A stretch of DNA of 64,000 bases from Adineta vaga. Taxonomy: Eukaryota; Rotifera. The DNA lies in contig CP075497.1 in the NCBI GenBank assembly GCA_021613535.1, positions 13,082,001 through 13,146,000 of the forward strand, read 5' to 3'. A model generated the notes under the pieces. The model saw only the letters and a list, made by a program, of their open reading frames with translations, searched no databases and had not been told where the DNA came from. The position numbers and the translations under genes were made by a program. Below, one piece after another: positions 11,825 to 24,289 of the stretch; the stretch's first letter is position 1, and each line of letters begins with the position of its first letter.

Positions 11825-11856
11825 GTACGCGTACGGCATGCATACCGTACGCGTAC
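11825..11856. promoter_or_regulatory. GC-rich palindrome upstream of the ADP-ribosyltransferase gene
   Basis: GTACGCGTACGG (11825-11836) and its exact reverse complement (11845-11856) flank CATGCATA. A half-copy, GTACGCGTGCGGTACG, lies at about 11797-11812. In AT-rich surroundings this CpG-rich dyad, 150 bases upstream of the ATG at 12006, could be a transcription-factor site. Function is inferred from position only. Confidence 0.35.
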
Positions 11857-12005
11857 TTAGAGCGAACCTATCGACATGGGTAGAAAAGAAAAGTCGATCG
11901 AGTCTGTAAACAATTTTAGGAATAAAAATATGGCGATGAAAAAAAGCTATACTTCCTTTATCACAGAGAGACGGCATCTTTTCACATAAGATATTTCTAT
12001 TTGCC

Positions 12006-14471
12006 ATGTATTCCAATGGAACGTGGAACGTAAACGTAGATAAATTGGTAAGAAGCGACTGTGTCCATCGAAGGTCGTTCATCTACCCCACTGCAGATAC
12101 CCATGGCGAACAATGCTCGTTACGAAGCTTTTCTCTCGTCGAGTTGAATTCCCACATCGACCAATCGAGCGAAGATTATTTGGATTTTACGACACAACTA
12201 CGATGGACTAACAGCACTTTAATCACGTTCACTACTGTTGACGAATGCATTGATTTTCTTGTTAAGAACAAAAGTGAACGGATCTTCGTTATTCTATCCG
12301 ATAAGCTCGGAGAAACGATAGTGCCTCGCATTCATGATCTAAATCAACTTGATTCGATATTTATTTTTGACAAAACTCAAACATCGCATCAAGAATGGAT
12401 AAAAAACTGGCAAAAAGTGAGAGGTGCACACTGCCAATTAACTTCAATTTGTAACTCTTTAATATCCATCATGCGGCAACGTAGCCAAAATGTTGTTCCT
12501 ATTAGTTTGGCATCGGCTGATATTGGATCGAAGACGAGTTTGGACGAACTTGATCATACCTTCATGTACACTCAATTACTGAAAGAAAGTTTATTAGATA
12601 TTGACCATGACAACACTGAATGCGTTCACAAGTTTGCTGACTATTGGAGACTTCAATGTCCGTATAACACATCTGAAATTGCTAAATTTGAAAAGGAATA
12701 TCCTCTTCACAGTTCGACTTGGTGGTATTCTAAAGCACCATTTCTTTTTGAGAAGATTAATGAAGCTTTACGTACTCTTGATGTCGATGTTACATTGAAA
12801 ATTGCTTTCTTTATGTGTCATCTCCATCGAAATATTCAACAGATTCACTTGGAACAGTCCAGTAAACATGAAAAATCATTTACAGTGTACCGTGGACAAG
12901 GTCTATCAATGGCAGACTTCGAAAAGTTGAGAAAAGTAAAAGGTGGACTGCTCTCATTCAATAATTTCTTGTCCACGAGCAAGGATGATGAAGTCGCGTT
13001 TATGTTCACTGAGAGCAATATAAACGGAACCGATTTAATTGGCATTCTCTTCAAAATCAACGTTAATTCGGCAGACTCATCGATTCCTTATGCTTTCCTA
13101 CGAAGTGGTCTCAGCGGTCATCTATCCGAAAAAGAAGTTCTTTTTTCGATGCATACTGTCTTTCGTATTGGTGAGATCGAACAAATTGGAGATAATAACC
13201 GGCTTTGGCGCGTCAATCTCACTGCGACTCATGACAGAGATCCGCAGCTTAGCGCTCTTACTGATCGATTGGAGGAAGAGACTCAAAGAGGATCGAAAGG
13301 ATGGTCTCGACTGGGCAAAGTGCTACTTAAACTTGGCGAAGCCCATAAAGCCGAAGAATTATACCAATTATTACTCAATGAAGAATCTAATGAAACCGAA
13401 AAAGCCGTTTTTTACAGTCTGATTGGATATTGTAAAGTAGACCAAGGAAAAGTGGGTGAAGCAATCAAATTTTACGAAAACGCAGTTGAAATTGGCGAGA
13501 AAAATCTCCATCCATATGATCACGCTTTGGCGATTTTTTTTAATAATCTGGCCTCGGCGTATGGAAGAATAAGCAAGCATTCCAAAGCACTCGCTCTATA
13601 TGAAAAAGCCCGGGAAATATATGGTAAGAAACCGGATGATAAAAATGAATTATTAGCAATAACTTATAATAATATGGCTTTCACTTACGATCGTATGGGC
13701 CAATACGAACAGGCTTTATTCTTTTATGAAGAAGACCTAAATATCAGCCAAAATATGCTTCCTTCAAACCATCCCGACTCGGCGATTACTTACGGTAATA
13801 TCTGCTTAGTATACAACAATCTGCATAAATATGCTGAAGCGCTCGACTCTATCAAAAAAGCACTTGAAATTCAGGAGAAGATTCTTCCATCAAATCATCC
13901 CGATTTAGCTACTAGCTACAACAACACTGGTTTCGTTTATGCTAGTTCAAAAAATTATTCAAAAGCACTTCCATTCTATGAAAAAGCTTTGGTAATTCGG
14001 GAAAAAATGAATCCGCCAAACTATTCCGATTTAGCCCAATCTTATAACAATATGGGAGACTATTACCACCATCATGAGAAAAATTATGATAAAGCACTTT
14101 CCTTTTATAAAAAAACACTTGAAATTCGACAAAGTGCTGATCCTCAACACCCACATGATTTATATATCTGTCATAATAACATTGGTCTAGTGTATACCGA
14201 CATGAATAAGCATTCTGAAGCACTTTCCTTGTTTGAAGAAGCAAAGAAATTTCTGAGGAAAACCGTTCGTGAAGGTCATCCTGATTATGCTATCTTATAC
14301 AGCAACATCGGAGGTACGCTGACAAGAATAGGTCATTATCGAGCAGCACTTTTACGTTACAACAAGGTATTAGAAATTCGAAAAAACATATTACCTGCAA
14401 ACGATCCCAAACTATTAATCTGCTATGCTAGAATTGCCATACTGTGTTACAAATTAACTAATCAGGGATAA
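12006..14471 (+). CDS. ADP-ribosyltransferase with kinesin-light-chain-type TPR repeats
   Basis: An intact 821-residue frame in one exon. The N-terminal 150 residues are a conserved leader of this rotifer family ('CIDFLVKNKSERIFVILSDK'). The catalytic domain spans about 180-410 and carries the R-S-E triad of arginine-specific mono-ADP-ribosyltransferases: Arg296 in 'TVYRGQG', Ser-Thr-Ser 323-325 in 'NNFLSTS', and E375-x-E377 in 'LSEKEVLF'. E-x-E predicts arginine as acceptor. From about 440 to the end there are roughly nine TPRs with a 42-residue period and the kinesin-light-chain signature 'HPDLATSYNNTGFVY...KALPFYEKAL.IREK', a scaffold for protein partners. There is no signal peptide, so the protein is probably cytosolic. 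All key residues are present, unlike the broken relatives at 4565 and 7749. Target unknown. Confidence 0.9.
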   Translation: MYSNGTWNVNVDKLVRSDCVHRRSFIYPTADTHGEQCSLRSFSLVELNSHIDQSSEDYLDFTTQLRWTNSTLITFTTVDECIDFLVKNKSERIFVILSDKLGETIVPRIHDLNQLDSIFIFDKTQTSHQEWIKNWQKVRGAHCQLTSICNSLISIMRQRSQNVVPISLASADIGSKTSLDELDHTFMYTQLLKESLLDIDHDNTECVHKFADYWRLQCPYNTSEIAKFEKEYPLHSSTWWYSKAPFLFEKINEALRTLDVDVTLKIAFFMCHLHRNIQQIHLEQSSKHEKSFTVYRGQGLSMADFEKLRKVKGGLLSFNNFLSTSKDDEVAFMFTESNINGTDLIGILFKINVNSADSSIPYAFLRSGLSGHLSEKEVLFSMHTVFRIGEIEQIGDNNRLWRVNLTATHDRDPQLSALTDRLEEETQRGSKGWSRLGKVLLKLGEAHKAEELYQLLLNEESNETEKAVFYSLIGYCKVDQGKVGEAIKFYENAVEIGEKNLHPYDHALAIFFNNLASAYGRISKHSKALALYEKAREIYGKKPDDKNELLAITYNNMAFTYDRMGQYEQALFFYEEDLNISQNMLPSNHPDSAITYGNICLVYNNLHKYAEALDSIKKALEIQEKILPSNHPDLATSYNNTGFVYASSKNYSKALPFYEKALVIREKMNPPNYSDLAQSYNNMGDYYHHHEKNYDKALSFYKKTLEIRQSADPQHPHDLYICHNNIGLVYTDMNKHSEALSLFEEAKKFLRKTVREGHPDYAILYSNIGGTLTRIGHYRAALLRYNKVLEIRKNILPANDPKLLICYARIAILCYKLTNQG

Positions 14472-14791
14472 TATTCGACTGAATAATTAAGACGGAGAAA
14501 CATTCAGAAACGTTTCATTATGTAGAATGATACCACTAAAAACTGCATTTACTTCTATCATTAATAAAGGTTAAAATTGTGAGTTCTAACTTATCTGATG
14601 ACTTGAAAATTTGATTTTTCAAAACATACACTCTTGGAGAATAGATGGTCGAAATTATCGACATGTAGAATTTATTACACTGAGCTTTTATCACAATTCG
14701 CAATATGCAGTGAATATGCCGTCATAGAGTGTTAGATTTTCTATCGTATGTTAGTTTCAATTAGAACTGAATAAAAACATAATTGATCGCT

Positions 14792-16828
14792 TTACCATTT
14801 TCCTTCATGGGTACTTTTATTTATGCGTAGTTGTATTTTTGGAGTGCGAAGATATGCACGACTGTGTTCGAATAGACAACCCCATGGTAACGGATATTTA
14901 GCGGTATCAACACCAATTGCTTGTGTCCATTTAGTTCTTCGATTGACTAACTTAAATTTATACGCATCGCAATCGATCGTTAATTCTAATATATCATTGA
15001 TTTCCCACAAGTCTTGATCAGACAGAAGTGGTGCACCAAATTTGATTTGAATGCGTGAAATGTCATTGTAGTCATGGATCATCTTCATGTAAAATTGAAG
15101 TGTTTTACTTTCACAAGATAATATTTGGAATTCAATTCGATGAACACCAGCTGAATATTTCAAACACGTGGCGCCATACTGCCGAGAACTCTCCCAGCTA
15201 ATGACTTTTCCATACTCTGATACTCTTCTGACATCATTATAATATGGTGCTCGTATCCCATTTTCATCACATCCAAACGCGACAAATCGTTCCTCGTTGT
15301 CTTCTGTTCCACATCGATGGCAATATTGTACTGTATCATGAAGATTATCTTCGATGTTTACAAGCTCTGTTCTTATTAACTTTCTGTCATAGTAGTGAAG
15401 AATACTAAAATTAGTTGGTAATTTGGAATATGTTTTGTTTGGATCTAAAGTGTCATTACGAAGGATAAATTTGACATTATCTTTCCTTGAATGCATAAGA
15501 TCAGTAAATTTCCTCATGAAAAGTCTCCACCTGGCATCATCATTGACTATTAAATGATCATTGATAACACCAATAAATAGATCTTGTTCTTTCTCGCCAT
15601 ATTTACAGATCATGAGACTCTCCGTAGTATGGCTATCAACTAAAATGCATCCACGATCTGATGCAATGCGAAGAAAATGAATTTGTTCGTTTTGAGGATA
15701 GCTTTCTTTGTACATTTGGACAAGTTTATCAAAAGAAGTATTGATTTGTTCAAGAAATGCCCTTTCCTGCATGTCATTACTGCGAACTTTCACCAAATTT
15801 TGGCTTAACATTTCGCGATACGCAACATGAGCATCAAGCAGCTCAGCATACCGTTTTTCGACGCTTTTACATGTTGCATCTGAAATGCAAACTGAAACAC
15901 CTTCGTATATTTCATAGTAATCAGCATATTTCTGTTGTATTTTAAGTAAATGATCCGCATTTGATTGAATTTTGAATAAAGTCCCTTGACTTACAAGCCA
16001 ACTGTCCAAACCATCGACAGATATTTTCAATTGACGTTTGAGATTGTTGATCGGATAAAGAATATATTCAATTGGCTTAGCATGTAAAACAATTTTTTCC
16101 ATGGATTTTGGCAGATCTTTAAAAAATGCTAAACTCTCGTCAACAGTTTGTGGTAGTTGATTGGTAAACTTGATATCGGTGTAGATTTTAACATGAAATG
16201 AATTCTTACTTATTGTCGACGTTTGTTTATATTCTGCACCGGCTTCAACCGAGCCGGACGAAAGAGCTTTCACTTCGGCTAGCATAACTTTCAATTTACC
16301 TTCGACTTCACATTTGTTTTCATTCTTTTCGACGCGCCTTTCGAAGCTTGCACTGACACAGAAACCATAAATAACACCGATAACGATATGCGTGGCTTCG
16401 TTCGGTTGTCGTTTAAATGTAATCAATTCGTTTAATTTCTTGTTGTTATTTAGAATGGCTTCTTTGAATTGTTTTGATCGGATTGTTTCACGGTAGAAAA
16501 TTGACGCTTGGACAATATGACTCGTTTTCGGGGATTCTGTTAAGAATTTGAACGAACCACTCGGTTTCGCCAGATCAGATAAAATACTCGCAGATAAATC
16601 CAGACCAATTTTAAATTTGTTAAATTTATCAGTCATCGTATCACGAAAACTATGCTCATAAACAGTGCTTGTGCAAGGCGAGGTGTCCAAGATATTGTCA
16701 TCTAATGCAACTCCAGTTTTTAAGCAGGAATGCATTAAAAACCGATCGCGTCGCATGTCATAATAAGAACCAATATCATGATTTGAATCGTCTAACGCTT
16801 GTCGATTTATATAATCGTTCGCTAACAT
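14792..16828 (-). CDS. Stonustoxin/MACPF-like N-terminal domain protein, copy 1
   Basis: A 678-residue intronless frame. The N-terminus, with 'IGSYYDMRRDRFL', the central 'ATHIVIGVIYGFCVSASFERR' and a later 'NSFHVKIYTDIKF...LPQTVDESLAFFKDLP', follows the order of the perforin-like N-terminal domain of the stonustoxin family. That domain also occurs in many non-venom animal proteins. No signal peptide is visible, so a cytosolic or defence role is as likely as secretion. After it comes a helical region with coiled-coil character (about 290-400). The C-terminal third is unrecognised and contains a 'YCHRCGTEDNEERF' Cys pair conserved in the paralogue at 50430-52478 (opposite strand, 682 residues, roughly half identical by eye). 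The start is the ATG at 16828, which matches the paralogue's N-terminus. Confidence 0.75.
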   Translation of the reverse strand: MLANDYINRQALDDSNHDIGSYYDMRRDRFLMHSCLKTGVALDDNILDTSPCTSTVYEHSFRDTMTDKFNKFKIGLDLSASILSDLAKPSGSFKFLTESPKTSHIVQASIFYRETIRSKQFKEAILNNNKKLNELITFKRQPNEATHIVIGVIYGFCVSASFERRVEKNENKCEVEGKLKVMLAEVKALSSGSVEAGAEYKQTSTISKNSFHVKIYTDIKFTNQLPQTVDESLAFFKDLPKSMEKIVLHAKPIEYILYPINNLKRQLKISVDGLDSWLVSQGTLFKIQSNADHLLKIQQKYADYYEIYEGVSVCISDATCKSVEKRYAELLDAHVAYREMLSQNLVKVRSNDMQERAFLEQINTSFDKLVQMYKESYPQNEQIHFLRIASDRGCILVDSHTTESLMICKYGEKEQDLFIGVINDHLIVNDDARWRLFMRKFTDLMHSRKDNVKFILRNDTLDPNKTYSKLPTNFSILHYYDRKLIRTELVNIEDNLHDTVQYCHRCGTEDNEERFVAFGCDENGIRAPYYNDVRRVSEYGKVISWESSRQYGATCLKYSAGVHRIEFQILSCESKTLQFYMKMIHDYNDISRIQIKFGAPLLSDQDLWEINDILELTIDCDAYKFKLVNRRTKWTQAIGVDTAKYPLPWGCLFEHSRAYLRTPKIQLRINKSTHEGKW

Positions 16829-17587
16829 ATGTAATAATTAAAAACGTTCTCTAAACATATTCAAATAAACACACGTTCTGAGGAATGTGTTACTAAAAAT
16901 ACCCTTCTATTAATATATTCCCGCGTTATTTATCGCATACTTTAGAGAAAAACTAGTCAACATTGTGGTGATTATCGGGCTAACATGGAGGGTAAACTTT
17001 TGATTTAACTTTCTCATGAAATGTCGTTATCGACTACGAGAGTATTTTAAAACAATGCCTGTTGACTATACTGACATCGATAAAAAGATATGAGATTTCA
17101 CTCTGCTTCTTTTTCGTAAGCTGTTTATGACATCGTATTGCATAAAAGTAATAAACCGTATATGCACACATCATACACATTGGAAGAATGGAAAAAAATA
17201 ATTGTGTAAAGAGCATAAAATTTCTTGATGACTCTCACCTTCAACCACACTTTCGTCAAAGTCTATGAAATTTCCAATTTATTTCATTGGTTTCGCGTCT
17301 CTTACACAAAAAATAATGAAAATGAGAAATTGCTGAGCAAAGTTCATAATAGAACTCCTACATAGTATCTAAATAAGTTAATAGAATTTCGACTTGCATA
17401 GTGCCTTGTTCTTCAAAATTAAAGATGGTTTACACGAAGTTTCTTTCTACATTTCGAGCTGATCGGAATTTTACCTTGCTCATAATGATCTTTAGCTGAA
17501 ATGCTATTATACTTTTATTTGTACTGAAAAATAAAACATTCTTCTGTATATCCAAATCTACTTTGACGGTAAAAGTAAATCTCGTCT

Positions 17588-18136
17588 CAGTGAACACCTT
17601 CATCAAATACTAAAAGGTTATCCAAAGAAGCAAAATGTCTTTTTCTACCAGCTAACTTTTTCCAATGGTCATTTGCTTGATCTAAACTCATCTGATCATC
17701 TAAATAACTTGATATTTGTTCGATGATGAATAGTGGTGAAACATTCACAGTTGAAAAAAATCGAATTGATATAATACAAAGATCATCTTCAATCGTAACT
17801 TAATGTAATACCTTATACGATATATCAAGATCTTCTGTATTGTAGTTGAGGTGTATTTGATTTGATTTCTCATCCGAATAAACTAAATAAAGGAGTAAAA
17901 CGTTGAAAAACTCGCTCAATAATATGACTCAATTGTCACTTAGCTAGTTATTGAAATGTGAAATTTTTATCTTTTTAACAAAAGCTTTCGCATATATATC
18001 GTTAATATATTCGATAAAATCACCAAGATCAATGATGCGATTTTCATTGCTGATAATTTTTGTTATTGAATGAACAAACAAGAATAAAGATGAACGAACT
18101 AAATGATTTTCTCCGAAATTCCCTAATCTTTGAATA
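17588..18136 (-). pseudogene. Unrecognised gene fragment, stops inside, cut at a telomere-like block
   Basis: Minus-strand reading from 18136 gives coherent protein-like sequence in one frame: 'GENHLVRSSLFLFVHSITKI', 'RIIDLGDFIEYINDIYAKAF', later 'LLYLVYSDEKSNQIHLNYNT' and finally 'EQISSYLDDQMSLDQANDHW' ending 'VFDEGVH'. Stops interrupt it near 17940 and 17800; one or both could be introns, but good splice sites are lacking. Its upstream end coincides with the G-rich block at 18137. I do not recognise the family. Confidence 0.4.
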
Positions 18137-18455
18137 TGTGGGTGTGGGTGTGGGTGGGTGGGTGTGGGTGCGGAAGAAGGTTTAAAACACCCACACCCAC
18201 ACCCTCACACACACCCTCAAGAGGGTGAGGGTGTAGGTATTTCTTCTTCTTTCAAATCCACAGCGACATCCACCCACACCCACCCTCAGGTTTTGTGGAG
18301 AGAATTCCGAAAAAGCTTGGTCATAAAGAACAGATATTCTAAAAAGCCAGGTTATGGATGGGATTGATGTGTAAATATGCTACCCACACCCACCCCTCAA
18401 GAAAGTCTAGGATAACAGGTGATCAAGAGCTAATGGTGTGAATGTGGGTGAGGAT
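18137..18455. repeat. Cluster of three telomere-like blocks
   Basis: Two complete foldbacks lie back to back: 18137-18219 ends 'caccctcaag', and the next begins 'agggtgagggtg' immediately and ends at 18299. A third, weaker pair is at 18382-18402 (C-rich) and 18436-18455 (G-rich), which is the reverse arm order. The short open frame across it has repeat composition only. Confidence 0.65.
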
Positions 18456-18822
18456 AAAGATGTTATGATGGTTCAATGCTTACTGTTAGTAACATATATA
18501 ATTTGTTCATAAAAAAAAATGCGAAGTGAATAAACTTGTTTAGTCACGATAAAAAAATAATGCAACAATCGACTGTTGTCGATAGTAAGAGAGACTTGGA
18601 AAAAGAGCTTAAATCTATTTCGTGTACTTTTAACAGATAATCTATTGATATTTTACTTCGATTCCATATAATTATATTTCGCATAAAACATTTATTAGAG
18701 TCGCCATCTATAAAGATACAATACAGATGGATATCATTTTTCCTTTCTTCTTAATTAAATTTTTCGTGTTGTTTCGATATTAACTTAACTGTTATTCATA
18801 GTAGATTATACCTCATTGAAAT

Positions 18823-20719
18823 ATGAAAGGCTCAAAGCGAATAGAAAGTAATTATGTTAATGAAAGTAAAAAGAAAAAATTGAACAGTAAGTTTTTAATG
18901 AATATTTCTATATCATTTAAAATTTTATTCATTTAGTCAAAACAGGTGATTCAGACAGGTTAGTTTTCTGAGAATATTTTGATGAAAAATTTGTTCCTCT
19001 TTTTTTTCTCAGTTCATTAACTCGTTTTGAAAATCTTCTCAAAAATACTACTCGTCCTATTCATATCAACATGTCATCAATGTCGAAATTAAATTTTCAA
19101 AATTATCATACAAATATGATTAGATCAAATATTAATCGAATAAAATCTCTGCATTTATCAAATCTATTTTCTATTGATTTATTTTTCACAAAAGATATTC
19201 TGACATCAAAATTAATTCGACTTGAACATCTTATTTTAAATGAGATTAAAATTTTATCAATCTTCTTCCTTATTTAATATCTTTACCTTGTCTATCTTCA
19301 TTAGTAATCTCTTGTATAAATGAAAATAAAAGTATAAAGAATTTTTATTATGGCATATTGTGTTTACCAATGTTAAAATATTGTAAAATATCCTTGAACG
19401 AATAATTACTCATAGAATCACCATTATCTATTTCAATAAATGAATTTAGTCCAATTGAACATCTGATTATCAATAATAAATTAGAAATAAGTGAATTAAA
19501 TGCACTTTTATCATATCTTCCTCAACTTCGTCGTTTATCTATCGATAGTTTATATCAATCAAATGATCCAATAATTCCATTTTCAATACAAACAAATTAT
19601 TTAACACATGTATCTCTATATCTAACAGATATTTCTTTTGATCAATTTGAAATATTCATTAAAAATATTTCTCATCAACTTCAAGTTTTATATATTACAA
19701 TAGATAATGATACAACATATTTAGATGCAGATCGATGGGAAAAATTAATTGTATCTTCTATGCCGTATTTACGAATTTTTAATATTCATTGTGAATATTT
19801 TTCAAAAGAAGAACTCGTGATCGAATCATTATTTCTTCTCAATTCTGGCTTGATCGATAATGGTTCTTTACATCTACTGCTGAATCATCAACAGATAATG
19901 ATCGTTATCGAGTTCTGTTTTTCACAAATCCATACAGGTATTACAGAAAATATTGTTTTAACCGGATATATATATATATATAGTTTATTTTTACTTTGAA
20001 GGAATAAAATCTATACATTATATGGAAGTCCACATATAAATATGTTATCAAATCGTCAGAAAATGAATATGAATTCAGTTCAACATCTTGATATTAGAGA
20101 AGAACAAAAGATTGATGATGATGATGATGGTAGAAATTATTTTCCAAATGTTACTGAACTCACTCTTGCTTATGATGATATTAATGTAGATGGAAATCAT
20201 CTTTCGATTATTCTTAGTCATATTATTCCTTTAGTACAACTTACCAAACTAAATATTGATGCTGACTCATTTCCATTCGAAACAATGCTTCAACTCTTAT
20301 ATTCAACATTAAATATTCATACTTTAACTCTCAATCGTATCAATTTTGATAGCATAAATTTCATATCGATTAAACAAACTGAATTTTTTCAATTAATATC
20401 AAATAAAAATCAAATTAAGAATTTAGATATTGATGCATTGTATGCATGTGAACAAATCAAATTACTTATTCATCTTTGTCCTCAATTAGAATGTCTTAGA
20501 ATGCAGTCAGCAATTGATGATTTTGACGAAATTTTACGATATCTCTTATTGAAAGATAACAGCAATATTCGATGTTTATTTTTTATAAGTATCGTCAATT
20601 TATCTTCAGAAGATATTGCAAATATAGAGACTATGATGAAATCAAAGGAAACTGTTGATGATTACATAGTGAGAAGCATAACGCAAGATTTTGATCATGA
20701 AATCTATTTGTTGCGATGA
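18823..20719 (+). pseudogene. F-box/LRR family pseudogene
   Basis: Starts MKGSKRIESNYVNESKKKK, then likely introns around 18885-19012. The body, from 'LTRFENLLKNTTRPIHINMS' through 'NRIKSLHLSNLFSIDLFF' to a leucine-rich C-terminus ('LTKLNIDADSFPFETMLQLL', 'LDIDALYACEQIKLLIHLCP'), is typical of rotifer F-box/LRR proteins. The F-box itself is not evident. Lesions: a frame change near 19265, an in-frame TAA near 19402, a frameshift plus stop near 19840-19872, and a stop near 19997. Between lesions the sense frame continues, so this is a recent pseudogene of about 600 codons. Confidence 0.65.
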
Positions 20720-20847
20720 TGACCGTTGTATAACATTTTTCATTTTTATTTAAATAGATTTTGTTCTTTTTTTTCTTCTTTCTCATCTATTGTACGCCGT
20801 GAAGGGTTGATTTTTGTTGTTTAACCATATAGAATAAATCATCATCT

Positions 20848-20905
20848 GAGGGTGTGGGTGTATGTGTATCTTCTCTATACCAACACCTTCACCTACACAC
20901 TCTCA
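20848..20905. repeat. Telomere-like inverted repeat
   Basis: G arm 'gagggtgtgggtgta', loop, and a degenerate C arm 'cacctacacactctc', lying just after the F-box pseudogene. From here to 21893 I see no gene. Confidence 0.5.
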
Positions 20906-21893
20906 TTTATAATGAAATTCAAAGTGGCGATTTCGAAAGAAAATGATTGTTCCTAAATGTTACTAATACATCAAATTTATTACGAAGATTACTGGTGTAC
21001 TATAACAGCAACTTCAGATTTATTTTTTTCTTCATGAATAGTTCAAAGTTGACGATAATAATATTATGAAATTTTATTCTCGCATGATTCTACTTTTTCA
21101 ATTGATGGTACAATGAAAGAAAATTGTTTTGAATTTAAAATACAGATAAATATATATCTTATTTTATATTCTTAATTTGAGTTCTCATGATTACATATTG
21201 AATAACGCATGAGTCCATTTTCTTTTTATAATTTTATACTAAACCAGACGTTCTTGATTCATATACATAAAACTTAACAAAGATTGGTCAGGCACTGGTA
21301 TACTTTGTAGAAGGTTCGTTATTCGTTGCTTCAATTACATTCAATACTTTGAATAATGCTTACGGTAAAATAAGCACTTCCTCTTCATCTGGATATTGCG
21401 ATAATGGTGGTAGATTTTCTGAAACACATGTCAGATCGGTAGCTGTGTTACATGGATTGGAAAATTCAAATATAAATATCTGAATGATTTATGAATATTT
21501 ACTCGATTTATAAATCCATCTTATTTATAAATGAATACTTTTGTAAATAAATGCCAGTATGTTATATAAGTATTGAACCAGTTCACGTTTTCATTTACAA
21601 AATAAACACGATATTTACACAATCAATATATGTTGATTCGATTTAGAAAATTGTCGAATGATATGTAAGCAGTTCATTCGATGCATTCTTTGTTTATATA
21701 ATACAGTTCTAAGAAACAATGATTCACAAATAAAAATGATCCCATGAAATGTAACATGAGCATCAAACAAAATCTATCTAAAAGAGTAACAAACGAAAAA
21801 GCAAGTTAATGTAGATAAAGTGATTAAGTTATTTTCACCATTTTACGTGTCAATATCAGTAAAAAACATCCCGATGCCGGAATATGATTTTCA

Positions 21894-22010
21894 GTGTGGG
21901 TGTTTTTATTATCCATCCACACCCATACCCACACCCAAACCCACATCCACACTCACACCCACACCCACACCCACACCCACACCCACACCCACACCCACCC
22001 TCACCCTCAA
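21894..22010. repeat. Telomere-like block, asymmetric, long C-rich arm
   Basis: A single G unit ('gtgtgggtg') is followed by a short loop and then about 15 units of CCCACA with a few variants (CCCATA, CCAAAC, CATCC), ending 'caccctcaag'. The C arm is by far the longer, so either array expansion or loss of the G arm has occurred. Confidence 0.75.
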
Positions 22011-23200
22011 GAAATATTAAATAAGAGAAAAAGAAAACAAAAATGTATTCCACATCAATCTTGTTTTATTTCCTTTGTAATTAATTATCATCATCTCTAT
22101 AATTTCGTATTTTTTTTACTCAACTCGTTAAACTGAGTAATCAGTGGGAAAAAACTAATTACTAAACAATCAGTATCGCGAGCGCATGATATTCCACTTA
22201 CATTGAATTTCATTCTTCATTTCATTTTTTTCTCTGTAAATAAAATAATTAACGTTGAGTTAACTTTCAATCTAACAGAAAAGAATTGTCGTTGATAATT
22301 TAATAAAAATTTATTGTGTCAGTTGTTTAGTTCAGATGGAATTTGTAATCATTTAGATTTTTTTCATATCGAAATAATATATGGAAAAATAGACAGATAT
22401 TTTTCTTTAGAAAATATTTCTGTCGATACTTTTATTTTGATATGGCAAAAAGATTTTCTATTGAAAATGAATCTATGAAATTATCGAAGGAGAATATAAT
22501 GATGAAAGTCTCTTCAGTTTTTCAAGAAAAAGAAAATAATGAGTTTTTTGTTTCTTTAAAATAAAACGAAGAAAGATATTTTGAGAACATTAATTAGAAT
22601 TCAGTGTATAGAGTAAATCATTTTTCTTCATATAGTAAAACAAGAGTTGATCAATCATTTTCAGATTTATCTTAATCAATTCGAATTAATTGTTAACTGA
22701 ATATTTAAACATTCAGTTATCGACAAACCGTTTGATATATTCAGATTCGGAATGAATCGTAAGTATTCTTTTGAATTCTTTTCGTTGCATATCAACTTTG
22801 TTTACAAGAGCAGTTTTTTTGTCAACAAGTTAATCTCTGATAAACTGTGTTTATCGACTGTTGTATGGATGTTGAAAAACACAATATCTAAGAATGCTTT
22901 TCAATGGACTCAAAAATGAAATTGATTTAGCTTATAATGTTTATTTGTAGAAAATGTTATTCTGAGAAAGAGCAAAAGTAGGTACAGATCTAAGTGCCAA
23001 TTAAGCTGAGACGTAGAGGTCTTGAAGAAAATTTTATTGCAAAATCTTATTTTTCTCTTAAGATTATGTCGTCGGAACTTGATCTAAAACTTGTCCCAAA
23101 TGAATCGCTCAATCAAACTGACTTGAAAATGAAACTTTAGACAATCTAGACATATTACTGTCGATATAAAAATGTTTCAAAATATATACGTTGTACATTT
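22011..23200. other. AT-rich intergenic, no supported gene
   Basis: No open frame with protein-like composition, no tRNA-like fold and no repeat structure that I can support. Confidence 0.4.
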
Positions 23201-24289
23201 AGTCACGGGTTTACCATGGGGGAAGACGCGTGAGGCGTCACGTTCTTTCTACTCTCAGAAATTTTGATTTTTTTACTGCTAAATGTGAACGAAAGAAGGT
23301 GTTGCGCCCCTCCCCTTGCTTCCAGGAATTGGAAGGCGCGTGAGATATTGAACCTCCGAAACTTCCGAAAAATAAAGTCTGGTTTCTGTAGGCTGTATCA
23401 GAAGCTGGAGGAGGGTATAGCGTTTTTTCTTGTCGTCACTTTGGCTTTTTAGGGAAGTTTTCTGTAACGCTCCTGCTCACTTTCGAATTTTCTGCTGTTC
23501 GAAAATAAAAAAAAAAGTTTTCATACTAAATTTAAACTAAAATTGGTGCTGCGTCCCCCCATCCTCAACACTATGGTACGTCCCTGATAATTCCATTTAA
23601 TCAGTTTTTTATTAGTTTTATTGGAAGTTTGGATAGCTGGGGTCGCATTGTAACCCATACATTAGAAAATATCGTCTTAGGTAGACCTAACTACAACACA
23701 ATTGTGCCATGTTTGAATCAGAGTTTTCAAAAGTGTGTAATATTAACGTGCAGTCATAATCGAAGTATCGCCAAGAAGGAAAGTGCAGATCTCAGACTTT
23801 CAGCTTTTCACTATGGTTTTCCGTATAGAAACACTGTTTCAGTATCTCAGGAACTTTGAGCAATACTGAGTAGGATGGTGCAGCGCTTATCCAATTGAAC
23901 ATTGCAGATGTGCGTAGTGGTGATGAAAAATTTGCAAATAGTTCGTGACTAGGCATGTGCGAAACTGGAGCTGGGACTGAAAAATAAAGTTTAACAGGAA
24001 TCGGAACCGGGACTCAGATATTTTACTTCGTAATATTAATAGTTTAGAAAGAAGGACATTTCTTAGTGTTGTTCGATTAGGCAACAATTCTTTCGCATCA
24101 ATCAGTTTACCAAAGTATTTACTAGTATTAAATATTTACCTGATAAGTTCCTCGAAACCTTAATTATGAGTAATATTAAATGGTCGTAAACCGAATATAA
24201 ACATTTCAGTAGTAGTATGATGAATTTTTTGTGTAAAAACGAAGTTAACCAGGTGTCACCTGAGAAATACCTTTAAATGATGAAGAAAT

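Noticed and set aside
11816-12082. Minus-strand frame overlapping the start of the ADP-ribosyltransferase gene
   Set aside because: Antisense shadow of the dyad region and of a well-supported gene on the other strand.
21856-22136. Proteins made of Thr-Pro, Cys-Gly or His-Thr repeats
   Set aside because: Translations of the telomere-like array in three frames, with no independent coding evidence.
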